Assembly: GCA_029204225.1 (NCBI GenBank) | Contig: CM055092.1 | Location: 76,951,679 to 77,015,678, forward strand | Length of the DNA: 64,000 nt | Reading direction: 5' to 3' | DNA from: Diphasiastrum complanatum | Lineage: Eukaryota; Streptophyta; Lycopodiopsida; Lycopodiales; Lycopodiaceae | Shown here: positions 1-10,573 of the stretch, in pieces | How the letters are laid out: every line of letters starts with the position of its first letter | Position numbering within the stretch: the first letter of the stretch is position 1 | Made by a program: the position numbers and the translations under genes | The notes under the pieces: generated by a model | What the model saw: the letters and a program-made list of their open reading frames with translations, nothing else | Databases searched by the model: none | Told to the model about the DNA's origin: nothing

Positions 1-164
1 CGGAAAGCGTACCTAAATGGTTGTAGACATAGCTTCTTGAGAGGCAGCCATAGTAGTTCTTAAGCGAATGAGTTCTTACCCTTTTAGATCATGAACAAGC
101 CAAGAAACTGTGGAGTGAGCATATTGCTACAAAGAGTTACATAGTTTCTTAGCTTGCAGAAGTC

Positions 165-360
165 GTCAGCCTGTAGTACACATGTGTGAAGTCGGATTTG
201 ATGATTGATTAATGCTGGGGATTGCCATGCCTTGTTGTTTGTCAAGTTGCCAATCTAGATCAAATGACTAGTTTGTTGATAGATTGTTAAGCAAGCAAAC
301 AATCACTCTTGTGGATCTTTCTACCATTTTTGGTCCTAAAGTACAGTACTTTCACAAGTT
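165..360 (-). repeat. Diverged dispersed repeat F, uninterrupted copy
   Basis: Read on the minus strand, this stretch matches the plus strand at 6566-6622 and then 7440-7600. Shared landmarks are a stretch reading GTACTTTAGGACCA, the word AAGATCCACAA, and CACATGTGTACTACAGGCTG. In the other copy an 817-bp solo LTR separates the two blocks, so this copy represents the empty site. The sequence is LTR-like, but its ends are not defined here. Divergence is clearly visible, so it is an old repeat. Confidence 0.6.
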
Positions 361-1629
361 TTTTTATTTAAATTTTGTCAAGAAAATCAAAATAAATTTT
401 TTAATAGTAGGTCATACTCACGATCAGACTGACCAAATGTGTAGTTTTGTTTTCTGAGAAGTTCAGACACAAAAAAGTCTTTTCTTTACTAGTAAAATGT
501 GTTATTATTATGAAGCACATTTGGTTTTAAATATTTTGTCAAAATGTGTAAAGAACGTTGCATAACACCAATAACTGATATTAGTTTTTAGCACCAATTT
601 AAAATTGCAAATAATAATAATGGCATCACAATATTGTGAAAGAAGCAATGTGGTTACCTTCTGAAGGAGTTTGTTTTTACATCGTTTGAATTCTATTCAA
701 GTTAACCTTGCACACCTGCATTATCTAATGTCCATTATGGAGGAGCAAAAAGCTCAAAGAGAACATTATTTAGTTGATCCATTTGTAGCATTGAATTTTT
801 GAAAATTAACCATTCAAGCAGTGTACCGATTTTTTGACAAGTTTGATTGACATTGGTGGATGGATTTTTTTGAAGAGCAAAAACTCAGTTTGCTTAACTT
901 GGGAGATGCAAACTTGTCTAAAAAAATTCAGTAGCCATTAAAATCAACAATTCCAACTACAACAATTAAATCCTCAACTATTCCACAATAAACTAAATTT
1001 TTATCCCTTGTGAAAAGTGAAGACAAAAAATTCATTTGGGTTCTAGAAAAAGTCATCAAACTAGAAAAACCACCAAGGCTGAGTGGTCATATGAACTTAG
1101 TGAACTTAATGTAGGAAGTCTCATTGCACTTTTAGCTTCAAAAAATAGTTGAAATCGTCCATTTTGGATTTCTAAGTTGCTTGGCTTCATTCGGAGCAAT
1201 GATATAACAAAATTCACATGTGTGCATTGGATGCATAACACTTCAACAAATGCTTTTTTAGATAGGTATGAGTTAGAAATGTTGCAAATAGATCCAAAGG
1301 CAAAAGAAAACATTCAGTAAAAAGTCATTTAGGAGTTGATGGTGTAGGTCTTCAAGTTTTGGATGTGCTTGCTTTCAATTTTGAGTTGATAATGACAAAT
1401 CATATATGAAAGTCAACAATATGCATTTTACAAAAAATATCTTGGGCTAAGTGCACAGTCATCATCTTCAACTTGGCAGCAACGAAGCAAAATCTCAATG
1501 CAAATTTGTTTGCCAACATTAGATGTTGACACATATGAGAATCTATTAATAGACTTTGATGAAGAAGACGAGGTGTCAACTTTATTGGCTGACAAGGAGA
1601 GCCTTGAAAATATATTAAGCATCCCGTGG
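361..1629. other. AT-rich spacer, nothing recognised
   Basis: Only short open frames without recognisable domains occur here on either strand. No LTR, splice-consistent gene or RNA gene was seen. Confidence 0.5.
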
Positions 1630-1892
1630 CCTATGCTCAGCATAGGTTAGCAAGCAGATTGCAAAGACATCATATGTTGAGCATAGGTGGGACTAGAGCG
1701 CGTGAGTGACGACCTATGCTGAGCATAGGTTGCATCTCTGGTCCTCTTCTAACTTATGCTCAGCATAGGTCGTCACTCGTGTGCCCTAGTCCCAACTATG
1801 CTCAGCATAGGATGTCTTCGCAATCTGCTTGCTAACCTATGCTGAGCATAGGTTAGAAGAGGACTAAAGATGCAACCTATGCTCAACATAGG
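1630..1892. repeat. Regular array of seven 17-bp palindromes with mirrored spacers
   Basis: Seven copies of CCTATGCTSAGCATAGG (S = C or G) or a near match begin at 1630, 1671, 1713, 1753, 1795, 1836 and 1876, a period of 40-42 bp. Each copy is self-complementary around its central base. The six spacers (23-25 bp) fall into three sequences, each present once in each orientation: spacer 5 is the reverse complement of spacer 1 (one mismatch), spacer 4 of spacer 2 (about four), spacer 6 of spacer 3 (two). The order S1 S2 S3 S2' S1' S3' equals a 123-bp three-spacer unit followed by inverted units. The bases after the last palindrome resemble S2' again. The whole block could fold into a long hairpin or cruciform. 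No coding frame explains it. Confidence 0.9.
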
Positions 1893-2088
1893 TCGCTACT
1901 CATATTTATCCTGTTTTACAAGGCTTAGTCTGAGAAAAGTGATACTTTTGAGATGTTTTTGTAAGAAAATGTATTAAATTTTAAGTTTTGATTTTTTGAG
2001 AATTTTCACAAAAACTGCTTGTCTTATTAAAGTTTTCAGTATTTTCATTCAGGTAGTGATTTAAATTTTTCTAAAGAAAGATTTTCTA

Positions 2089-2797
2089 TTGTCTTTGATA
2101 ATTCTTGAAATGTCAAGGATTTATTTCAAAATTTTGGGTAAACCTCAAGATATTCCACTAAAAGATAAGAAGAAATTCATGTATTACTTCACCAGAGGGT
2201 TCAACAACACAAAGTTGTCGGAGCTTTTTATTCATTTAGCTGAGAAGCTTGGCAGGGGAGACTCAAAATTCAAAGTTCAAGAAAGATTGCTTGCTGATCA
2301 ACCAGATGAGGATGAGGAAGAAGGTTTTGTGAACATACTTGTAAGAGAGACGGATAAGTCTCATTCTATTTTCATTCTGAACGAGACTATGATAAAGATT
2401 CGATTTTGCCAGGACGAGGCTATCAGATCCTATTTTGATAAAGCTCTAGTTACTTTGTTGTGTAACTATAAAACATATTTTTATTCAAGTATGTCTACAT
2501 TTGTTTCATGCTTAGCATAGTGGTTACTAATTACAAAATTCTTTGAACTTTTAAGTAAAAGCCTTTACTCGTTATATTTTAAACTTGATTTTTGTTTATG
2601 TCCAAAGCATGAAGCAATGCTTAAAAATGGTTCTAGCTGCTATTGCTAAGGAGAAAGATCCGGTCTATTCATTACAGAGTTCAAAATGTGTATCTATTGG
2701 ATCTCGCAAGTCTGCTTCTACCACTGTTGAGGTCACAAAGTTGGCCTCTAAAAACGTTGAGGATGAAACTGTAGCTATCCCTCATCCCAAAAAATAG
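2089..2797 (+). CDS. Unrecognised open frames, possibly two exons
   Basis: An open frame of 143 codons (2089-2520) and one of 70 codons (2585-2797) lie in tandem on the plus strand, separated by 64 bp. The first contains an acidic stretch (DEDEEE, near residue 77) and charged helical-looking sequence. The second is lysine/serine rich, and the DNA after its stop continues open and basic to about 3000. No family is recognised. They could be exons of a small host gene or a fragment of a transposon-borne ORF. They lie immediately upstream of decayed copia gag sequence, which favours transposon debris. No signal peptide or membrane segment is evident. Confidence 0.2.
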
Positions 2798-3180
2798 AGA
2801 TCTCATAATATTTGAGTCTTCTCCCACTAGACCCAAGTCACGCCCAAAGACCACGACTACACATCGCCATAAGTCCATCCCTTCTGCTGAAAGCAAGAAA
2901 GCCGCCACCAAACCATCGATGTCTCTACCTGGTACATCCATCCACCCCTTACAAGATAGCTCTGAGCTTGCCAAATTAAGAGAAGATATTCATAAAACAA
3001 AAAAAAATTAAAGAAACAACTTTGATTTTAGATTTAAATCAGTGTGATAGGCCACCTATAGACCCAATAACAGGAGACAAGCCAATGGAAGTAAGAGAAC
3101 TGAATGAAACACATGTACATAATTTAAAAATAAAATTTAAAGATCATGCACAAGCCATAGTTACTCCTTTGGTTGTTTTG

Positions 3181-4345
3181 GTTGCAGTGTCAGTTGAGAA
3201 GTAGCTCACTTACCTGTTGAGAGCCTTACCTAGATCTTTCCAGACAACAAGAACCCTGCTCGCAAAAGATCCTACAATGACTCTCAAAAAGGCAATTGTC
3301 GAAATTCGAGAGGAAGTTGAGGCGAGAGAGCATCTTGATCACAAGGATGCTTCTGACCAAGCCCTCTACAACAACAAAGAAAAGACAAAGAAACAATTTA
3401 AGCCTAAGAGGGAGTCGAATCAAAGGTAGGATCGTGATCAGCAAGCAGAGGGGACTAGCAAATGCAAGTGGAAGAACAAAGGGAGGTCAAAATAACAAGG
3501 TGGAGAAAAGAAGACTTGTGTGAGATGCAGACGAGATGGGCACACAGTTGATACGTGCTGGTTCAATCCAAAAATTCAGTGTATCCACTACCACAAGAAG
3601 GGTCATGCAGCCATGGATTGCTGCCTAAACCCAAGGAACAAATCAACATAGAGCAGACTAGAGAATAGTAACAGTTTGTCCTATGTCGAGGAGCTTGAGA
3701 GCTCGAAAATGGGCGAAGAGAGATCAAACAAAAATTGTTCGACTGCCTACATTTGTGCAAATGTGTGTGCAGCATCAGCACCTGACACACAAGAGGTGAT
3801 CCTAGATTCAGGAGCTACCTCACACTTTGTCACATCAAGATGAATTATGTCTGATTTTGGAAGTGCTGATCCTTCAAGATTCATTGTTCTTGGAGATGGA
3901 TCCAAACATCAAATAAATGATAGGTATTGGTTCACTGTGGCTCAACATGAATGGCAAAGACAAACGACTTGAAGACGTTCTGTTCGTGCCTACACTACAA
4001 CAGGACTTGTTTTTTGTGGCAAGAATAGCTAATGCAGGGATGCGTGTGACGTTTTCTAACGAAGCATGTAACGTTGTTGATACTAGTACCAGTACCCTGA
4101 TTACTCAAGGAAGAAGAAAAGATAATCTATATCATCTGAAGGTACGCCTGCCTACAAATCAAGTGCATCAGACTCATGATGATTCGCCAGACACACTCTG
4201 TGGCACAGGAGACTATGCCACATGAATTCGATGGGACTTTACCAAGCAAGCCATCATGGAGCAATAACAGGGGTCAGCATCTCGAATGCGAACAATTTGA
4301 CCACCTGTGATGCATGCCTGAAGGGTAAGATGTCACGTATAAAAA
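3181..4345 (+). pseudogene. Decayed Ty1/copia gag-protease-GAG_pre-integrase fragment
   Basis: The plus-strand frames encode, in order: the end of a copia gag (basic KDASDQALY segment near 3340); two zinc-knuckle-like units around 3520-3640 (CVRCRRDGHTVDTCW, then a second one with altered spacing); a retroviral-type aspartic protease motif DSGATSH (about 3808); and a GAG_pre-integrase segment (VLFVPTLQQDL, then a CDACLKGK-type end near 4330). Several in-frame stops and shifts break it. Homology to the gag at 54880-55575 begins abruptly near 3181 and the copy is cut off near 4345, so integrase, RT and LTRs are missing. Copia polyproteins normally run about 1300 residues, so this is roughly a quarter of one. 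Confidence 0.85.
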
Positions 4346-5130
4346 AACAACATTAGAAATATGTTAAGTGTTTTCAAAATTTTGTAGATTTAGCATAACC
4401 AACACTGAATATATTTTACAAGTTACTTTTGAAAGATTAGTTGAAATCAATAAAAAACCATAAATATTTATTTTTTTTGTTCACATGATTGAAATATTTG
4501 ATTTTCTAGGTTTTAATGAACAGTTTATTTATTTTTTCACATAATGGACTAACTTTTTGAGTGAAAATACATTTTTTGTGAATTTTGTATTTTTTAAATT
4601 TTAAACAATATCTTTTTGGGCAAAAATTACACAACTATTAAATGATAACTCTTTTTTAGGTTTTGACCCATTTCAAAAGATTTTGCATTAATTTAGACTT
4701 AAAACATAATATGTAGATATCTTTGAACAACATATGTTTTAGTTTGACAACCACATTGTTTTCAGAGCACATAACCTGCTAGAAATAACTAGCTAATTAT
4801 TAGTTTGCTCTTGTAAAGTACACAAACCCTTGGCACTACTTTCACTTCATTTATACAAACAATCCTCAACATTTCATCTTGACCTAAAGCCATTAATTTA
4901 GGCAATCCACTTTATAGAAATTGCATCATATATGGCTATTGTTTCCATGTACATTATTTAGATAGACAAACATTGATTTATTTGAGTACAAAATCCACCA
5001 CTCAAGCTAACGAATAACTACTTTCATTCCCCTAAAGACTTTTTCTTACTATCATGATGTTACATGGATAGTACACGAAGTCTAGAATATGCATGAATGG
5101 ACCGTGACTCTTTTTGAGCAATGATTTTAA
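4346..5130. other. AT-rich spacer, nothing recognised
   Basis: No open frame with a recognisable domain is present and no repeat boundary was seen. The base composition is strongly AT-rich with poly-T tracts. Confidence 0.5.
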
Positions 5131-5620
5131 ACAACAAAGGCACTTTGGCCTAGAAATTTTCAAAAAGCTTCGAAAATGACTTTTTGCCACCTAGTTCCAA
5201 AAGCCACTTTCAAAGGAAAGATTCAAAATTTTCAAAAAACTTAGAAAATGACTTTTTGAGACCAAGAGCCAAAGGGTTGTTTTCTAAAATCTTATACCCT
5301 TCCAAAAAGATTGTCTTTTGGAACTAGGTGCTAACGCCTAGTTTCGAAAAGAAATTTTCAAAAAAAAGGTTTTAAACTTTCAAAAAGCTAAAAAACATGG
5401 CTTTTTGAAATTAAGTGTTGTCACCCGTGGTCCTAGAAAACTATTTTTGAAAAAAAAAAAAAACAAGAACAAAAAAAAAAATCAACTTGGAAGCTTCAAA
5501 AAGCTTGGAATATTGCCTTTTGGTGCTAGGCTTTGACTTGTGACTCCAAAAAGACATTTTCTAGCTAAGGTTGGTATTTCTTTCAAAAAGTTGAGAAAAT
5601 GAGTTTTTGGAACTAGGCAC
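5130..5620. repeat. Degenerate hairpin-forming tandem repeat
   Basis: Five diverged units share the pattern TTTCAAAAAGCTT, a short linker with GAAAATGAC, then CTTTTTGG and often AACTAGG. They lie near 5158, 5227, 5379, 5491 and 5580. Within each unit the AAAAAG and CTTTTT halves are complementary, so each can form a small hairpin. Spacing is irregular (about 70-150 bp). No coding potential is seen. Confidence 0.55.
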
Positions 5621-6565
5621 CGACATTGGGCCATGCACTAGGGATTTGGAAGGCTCCAAAAGAGACCAAATATTACTAAATCTAATGAAGAATCTTTTTG
5701 GAAATTTGGGCCCAGATTGGAGCCTTCCTAAGAGAAGAGACAAATAAGAAAATTTGGTATAGATGGTCAATCTCAAAAAATTGTTAAAAAAAAGATATCC
5801 AATACTAGAGAAATAGAAGCTAAGATCATCAAAAAGGTAACTTGAGATTTTAAATTCTTTTTATTTTATGTAGAAACAAAAGAATCTCATGAGAAGAGAA
5901 TTGGAGATAAGGTGAAAATTTGTAATTTTTCACACTGCACATGTCTAGATTTTGTGGAGAGTTCCAAACATGTCATATATGGTCCTTGAAAGAATATGTA
6001 ATTTACCTACTTGGATGTATTTGGTATGGACTCATTTGCATGTATGGAGATCTAGCAAGTGGCACTAGGTAAAAAAGGGTTATATAGCATATTATCTAGA
6101 GTGCATTTAATGCAAACATCCAAACATTACTCATTAGTCACTTGTGTTATAATTTGGATTAATGCCCAGCTATTTTTTTACAATTTTGTTGTTGCAATCA
6201 CCATACTTGAGCAACTGGGATTGCTTTTATTAGTCCCTTGGGTATGAGATTGATTGCTTACCATTGTCTTGTTGTTTTTTGAGTCATAGCAAATTCCCTT
6301 TTGGTTGTGTTGTGGTAGGCATGGCATGTTTGACCACATACTTATGCAATCTATCCTTCTTTTGGTATTGTGCACTATGAAATGACTTGTCAATGTCAAT
6401 GAATTGAAGTCAACTATTGGCAAGAGAACCTACACCAATTTCTTGCCAAAAAAACATAATAATAAGGGTTCTTCATTTTTATTACCAAGAAGTAATGATA
6501 ACCTTCAATATCCATTATCTAAAAAAAACTCCATACCCGGATTTGCCCCTTTGTACCACACTCCA
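5621..6565. other. Spacer, nothing recognised
   Basis: Two or three short open frames of 60-80 codons occur without recognisable domains. No repeat or gene is supported. Confidence 0.45.
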
Positions 6566-7600
6566 AAGTGTGAAAGTATTGTACTTTAGGACCATAAATG
6601 GATCTAAAAAAGATCCACAATATGTGAGAAATTGGCAAAAATCTAGCATGGTATATTTTTATGTTAGAAGTTTGTGGGTGAATCTCACATGTGTGGAGGA
6701 TGTTCCCACATGTGGAGAATTGTAAAATAAGTTTAAAATGTTTGTTATAGTGGTCTCATAAAGTTTTATGATCAAGCATTTTGGTGTAGAATGTTGATAG
6801 GGTCAAAATTGGCATAGCCACATGTAATGCCTCTATTGAGCCAAAGTAGTGTAGGAGGTGAAACTGGTGCTAAATAGGTTGTTGAAAAGTGTCTTTAGTT
6901 AGTTTGATGTGTGACAAGTCAAAGTACAAGAGGTCCAATAGAATTAAGAGGTGGAAGTACCATTGGTCCAATAGGATTTGAGATATGTTGAGAATGGTCC
7001 AATAGAATGGAGAGATGGATGCATCAATGGTCCAATAGGATTAAGAGGTTGTAAATATGAGGTCCAATCATGTTTGAGTGTGGATTAGCTCGTGGATCTA
7101 CTACTTCTCATTCTATGCTAATTGATTTTGAGTTCAAGTGAGATTTTGGATGTAAGTGTTTTGTTGCTTTCTCTCTCTACTGGATAGCTATTGGTTGGAT
7201 TCTCTCTCTACCCGAGATCTGGCTGTTTTTGTACTTAGTTTTTATTTTGGAACACTTCCCACACGTGTGTATGTACTTTGGAAGTGAGGTAATTCATGTA
7301 GTAGTGTGTTTTTGCCATTGAGAGTAAGATAGATCTTGAATCTCAATCTAATCTTGAACATTGTGCATCCACACACCTTAGGAGATCTAAATCACATGTA
7401 GTGGGCACTCCACACGTGTGAAATTCACACAAGAATGAATGAATGATTGCCATACAGCCTACCAAAAAACTAGACACAAAAAAGTTGATCTAGATGGGCA
7501 ATTTGACAATCAACAAGCAAGAACAATCAATAGCATTGATCAATCACTAAATCTGACTTGGCACATGTGTACTACAGGCTGTAGTACGGCCTGCAAGAAG
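6566..7600 (+). repeat. Dispersed repeat F, copy split by a solo LTR
   Basis: The outer blocks 6566-6622 and 7440-7600 are the plus-strand counterparts of 165-360. A perfect hairpin lies at 7569-7587 (GTACTACA, loop GGC, TGTAGTAC). The split is caused by the solo LTR at 6623-7439. Confidence 0.6.
6623..7439 (+). mobile_element. Solo LTR, family G, copy 1
   Basis: It starts TGTGAGAAATTGGC and ends GAAATTCACA. Its full length aligns by eye with the solo LTR at 41819-42605. Flanking pentamers are CAATA on the left and CAAGA on the right, one mismatch apart, and the empty-site copy at 165-360 reads CAAGA at the junction. No internal region, primer site or second LTR is present, so this is a recombination-derived solo LTR. 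It carries four or five GGTCCAAT(A) repeats (6931-7066) and CACACGTGTG palindromes near 7261 and 7421. Orientation follows the TG...CA ends and is the same in both copies. Confidence 0.8.
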
Positions 7601-8276
7601 AGAATCAAGTAGAAATTGATTTGATTGCATTTGGAGAACAAAAACTCACTGTACAATGTGGAGTAGCTCAAGATTGCCAATGAGCTCCAAAAAATAACCT
7701 ATCTTCTCTTGGAATACATAGCAAAAGTGACTTCCTTTGTGAAGTTAGGTGGATTTATAGCATGTAATAAGTAAGTTAACTTGGCTCTCTTTCCCTAGTT
7801 TGCAACCCTAGCCTAAATCCTAGAGTCATGCCTAGTAGGTGACTAGTTGGTCAATTCTTCACCTTAAACTTAGGTGTAGGTCCTATAATCAAGGAATCAC
7901 TACCAAAATGACATGACCAACCTTTTAGACTTGCTCTAACCTACACTAGGACAGGTTTCCCACGTGGATCCATGGCCTCACATGTGTGGGACCCACTTAT
8001 GTACATTTTACATGATTCTACATGGTTTTTTATCAAGCCAAATTTGTCAATTTTTGGCAATTCTTCACACTCCTCAAATTTAGCTTGATCTATTTACAAC
8101 TCTCTTGCTAGATGAATAAATGCTTTTAGAAGTGTCTAAAAAATCTAGCTACAAACAAGGAACTTTTGAGACTCCAATAGAAAATGATGTCCATGAAGGA
8201 TCTTTCACCACCTCTTAAAGGATCCCTTAAAGATGTTCCACAAATGTGTCTATATACATGTAGCACACTTCAAAAA
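7601..8276. other. Spacer, probably copia non-coding remnant
   Basis: No domain-bearing frame is present. The sequence adjoins a minus-strand copia integrase fragment and may be its decayed downstream part, but no motif proves this. Confidence 0.3.
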
Positions 8277-8881
8277 CTATACATCATGCCAACCCATGGA
8301 TTCCAAGACATTTTGTGCACTTGAAGGCTTGATGGCTCCATCTTGATAATTAAGAAGGTTCTTCTTGGAGTCCTCGGGTCTTGAGCTGGGAAGTGATGCA
8401 TCAAGTCTTAAAGACTTTGCACATTCACATAGACTCCACCCATTTTGCTGGAGGTGTAGGAACAAGTGTATTGCATTTTAATGCCATTGATCTCACAAAA
8501 GTCTTTCATTTTATTGGAGGTGTACTCTCCTCCATTATCACATCTTAGTGCCTTGATGGAAGTACTAAGTTGCTTCTCAACTAGAGACTTGAACTGAATG
8601 AAAGTTTCATATACAAGGCTTTTCTTTGACAGTAACTCAATCCATGTGAATCTAGTACAATCATCTATAAATGTTACATACATCAAGGCACTTCCATTAC
8701 TTGCATGTGAGAAACTATGTACATTAGAATGTATGAGATCCAAGGGAGAGAGAGATCTTGATGAAGATCTCTTGTAAGAAGATTCGTGTGACTTTGCAAG
8801 GCCACATGTCTCACACATCTTTCCACACTTTTTGAAAGCTTTTGGTAGGTCGAGAGCTAGTTCCTTGCTTGCTATGTCCAT
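8277..8881 (-). pseudogene. Ty1/copia integrase fragment
   Basis: The minus strand encodes the end of a GAG_pre-integrase zinc-binding segment (CGKMCETCGLAKSH) and then an integrase core: DLIHSNVHSF at the first acidic residue, a YVTFIDDCTRFTW stretch, and LRCDNGGEY at the second. After residue 140 the conserved PQQNG region is garbled and a frameshift follows, with the downstream ECAKSLRLDASLP motif at about 8400 in another frame. RT, RNase H and LTRs are absent. It ends abruptly at about 8881, where a plus-strand gypsy sequence begins. It is the same subfamily as the copia pol at 14226-17151. Confidence 0.85.
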
Positions 8882-8885
8882 TGAG

Positions 8886-10573
8886 TTTCATGTGCATACG
8901 GACGCATCGAAGTATGCAGTTGGAGCAGTCTTAACCCAGCCATGAGAACACAAAAAGAATTTTCCAATCTGATTTGCAAGCCCACAGCTCAGTGACATAG
9001 AAACAAATTATTCAACCACAGAGCGGGAAGCACTGGCGATGATCTATGCGGTTAAGAAATTTTGACACTACCTGATGGCCACACATTTTTCTTTTTATAC
9101 GGACCATCAACCCTTGCTCTATTTCGTTAACAAAGCTTGCAACACAGGGATAATCACCAAATGGCTACTTTTGGTGTTGGAGTTTGATTTTCGGATAGTA
9201 GTATGCAAGGGAAAACAACACTACATGGCAGATCATGTGTCGCGAATCAAGGGAAAGGAGGTTGCAACCCAACCCGACGATGAGCTGGCCGATGCTGTCT
9301 TCTTTTACGTGGACACAATACCAGAATGGGCTGCCGAAGTGTTGAATATCTATTGGGAGACCAACCAGAAAAATCACTACCATAGGCGGATCAACAAAAA
9401 TTGATCTTGAAAGCTAGACCTTATCAGCTGATTGCCAGCCAATTGTATCGAAGAGGACCAGATGGGATTCTTTGGCGGTGTATTCTTCCTCATGAGACCA
9501 CCCAAATCATTTCACTTTCACATGAAGGCATGGGTGGAGGCCATTTTGCATCCGACATTATAGTTCGCAAGATTCTACAATTAGGATGTTGGTGGCCAGC
9601 GATTCATAAGGATACAAAGGACTACTTGAGGAAGTGGGATGTGTGCCAAAGGGCAAGGAGACCAACGAGATTGAATTATAATCTACTACACCTGGTCTTA
9701 GCCCAAGCACCATTCAAAAAGTGGGGATTGGATTACATCGGTCCAATTCATCCTGCAGCAAGGAGTACCTAGGCTTGATACATAATCATAGCCACGGACT
9801 ATCTCACCAAGTGGGTCGAAGCCAAGGCAGTAAGAGTAGCTAATGCTAGGACTACTGCCAAGTTCCTTTATGAAAATATCATTGTGCACTTTGGATGCTC
9901 GGTGGAGATAGTCAACAATCGTAGAAGTAATTTCATCAATGAGACCATCAAGGTCCTGTTGGAAATTTTTTTTATGATCCATAGAACCAGTACGCCCTAT
10001 TATCCTCATGGTAATGGGCAAGCATAACCATCCAATAAGATCGTGTGTAGTGTGCTCACGAAAACAATTGAAACTAGCAGATTAGATTGGGAACATAAGT
10101 TGCATGCTGCTCTGTGGGCATTCAGGACAACATATAAGGGAAGCACTGATCAAATACCTCTCCAATTGGTATATGGTCAAGATGCTGTAATGCCAGAAGA
10201 GTTTTTAGTCCCTTCATTAAGGATCGCCACAACGCAACATCTTAATGAATCCAAATCTCTACAACTACACCACGAAACTCTGCATAAACTCTGTGAAACA
10301 CGCTTACTAGCTGTGCATGCACTGGCAACTGAAAAGGAAAGATGCAAAGCATGGCACGATTGCAGGTTACAAAAGAAGGATCTTCATTTCGGAGATCTGG
10401 TCCTGATGTATAAAACCAAGGCGATCAAGGGAAAATTAAAATTCATAGGCAAAGGTCCTTATCGGATCAAAGAAATTTTTCATAGAGCTGTGAATCTAGA
10501 GAAGCTAGATGGGACACCGTTCAACACACCCATCAATGGCAGCCGGTTGCACAAGTACTGGCCACCGCAGTGA
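8886..10573 (+). pseudogene. Ty3/gypsy pol fragment of element E (RNase H, integrase)
   Basis: The plus strand encodes RNase H (HTDASKYAVGAVL at the start, TEREALAM, then YTDHQPLLYF), a linker, an H2C2 integrase zinc-binding region (about 9500-9660) and an integrase core (WGLDYIGPI, ATDYLTKWVEAK, PYYPHGNGQA). It closes with the usual C-terminal domain and stops at 10573. The RT domain is missing on the left, where the copy abuts a minus-strand copia fragment. Stops occur near 8940, 9065, 9770 and 10025, so it cannot make a full polyprotein. The last 176 codons (10043-10573) remain open. Confidence 0.9.

Noticed and set aside
1630-1892. CRISPR-like appearance (short repeat with regular spacers)
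   Set aside because: The setting is a plant nuclear genome. The spacers are three sequences reused in inverse orientation rather than unique, the repeat is a full 17-bp palindrome, and no cas gene is present.
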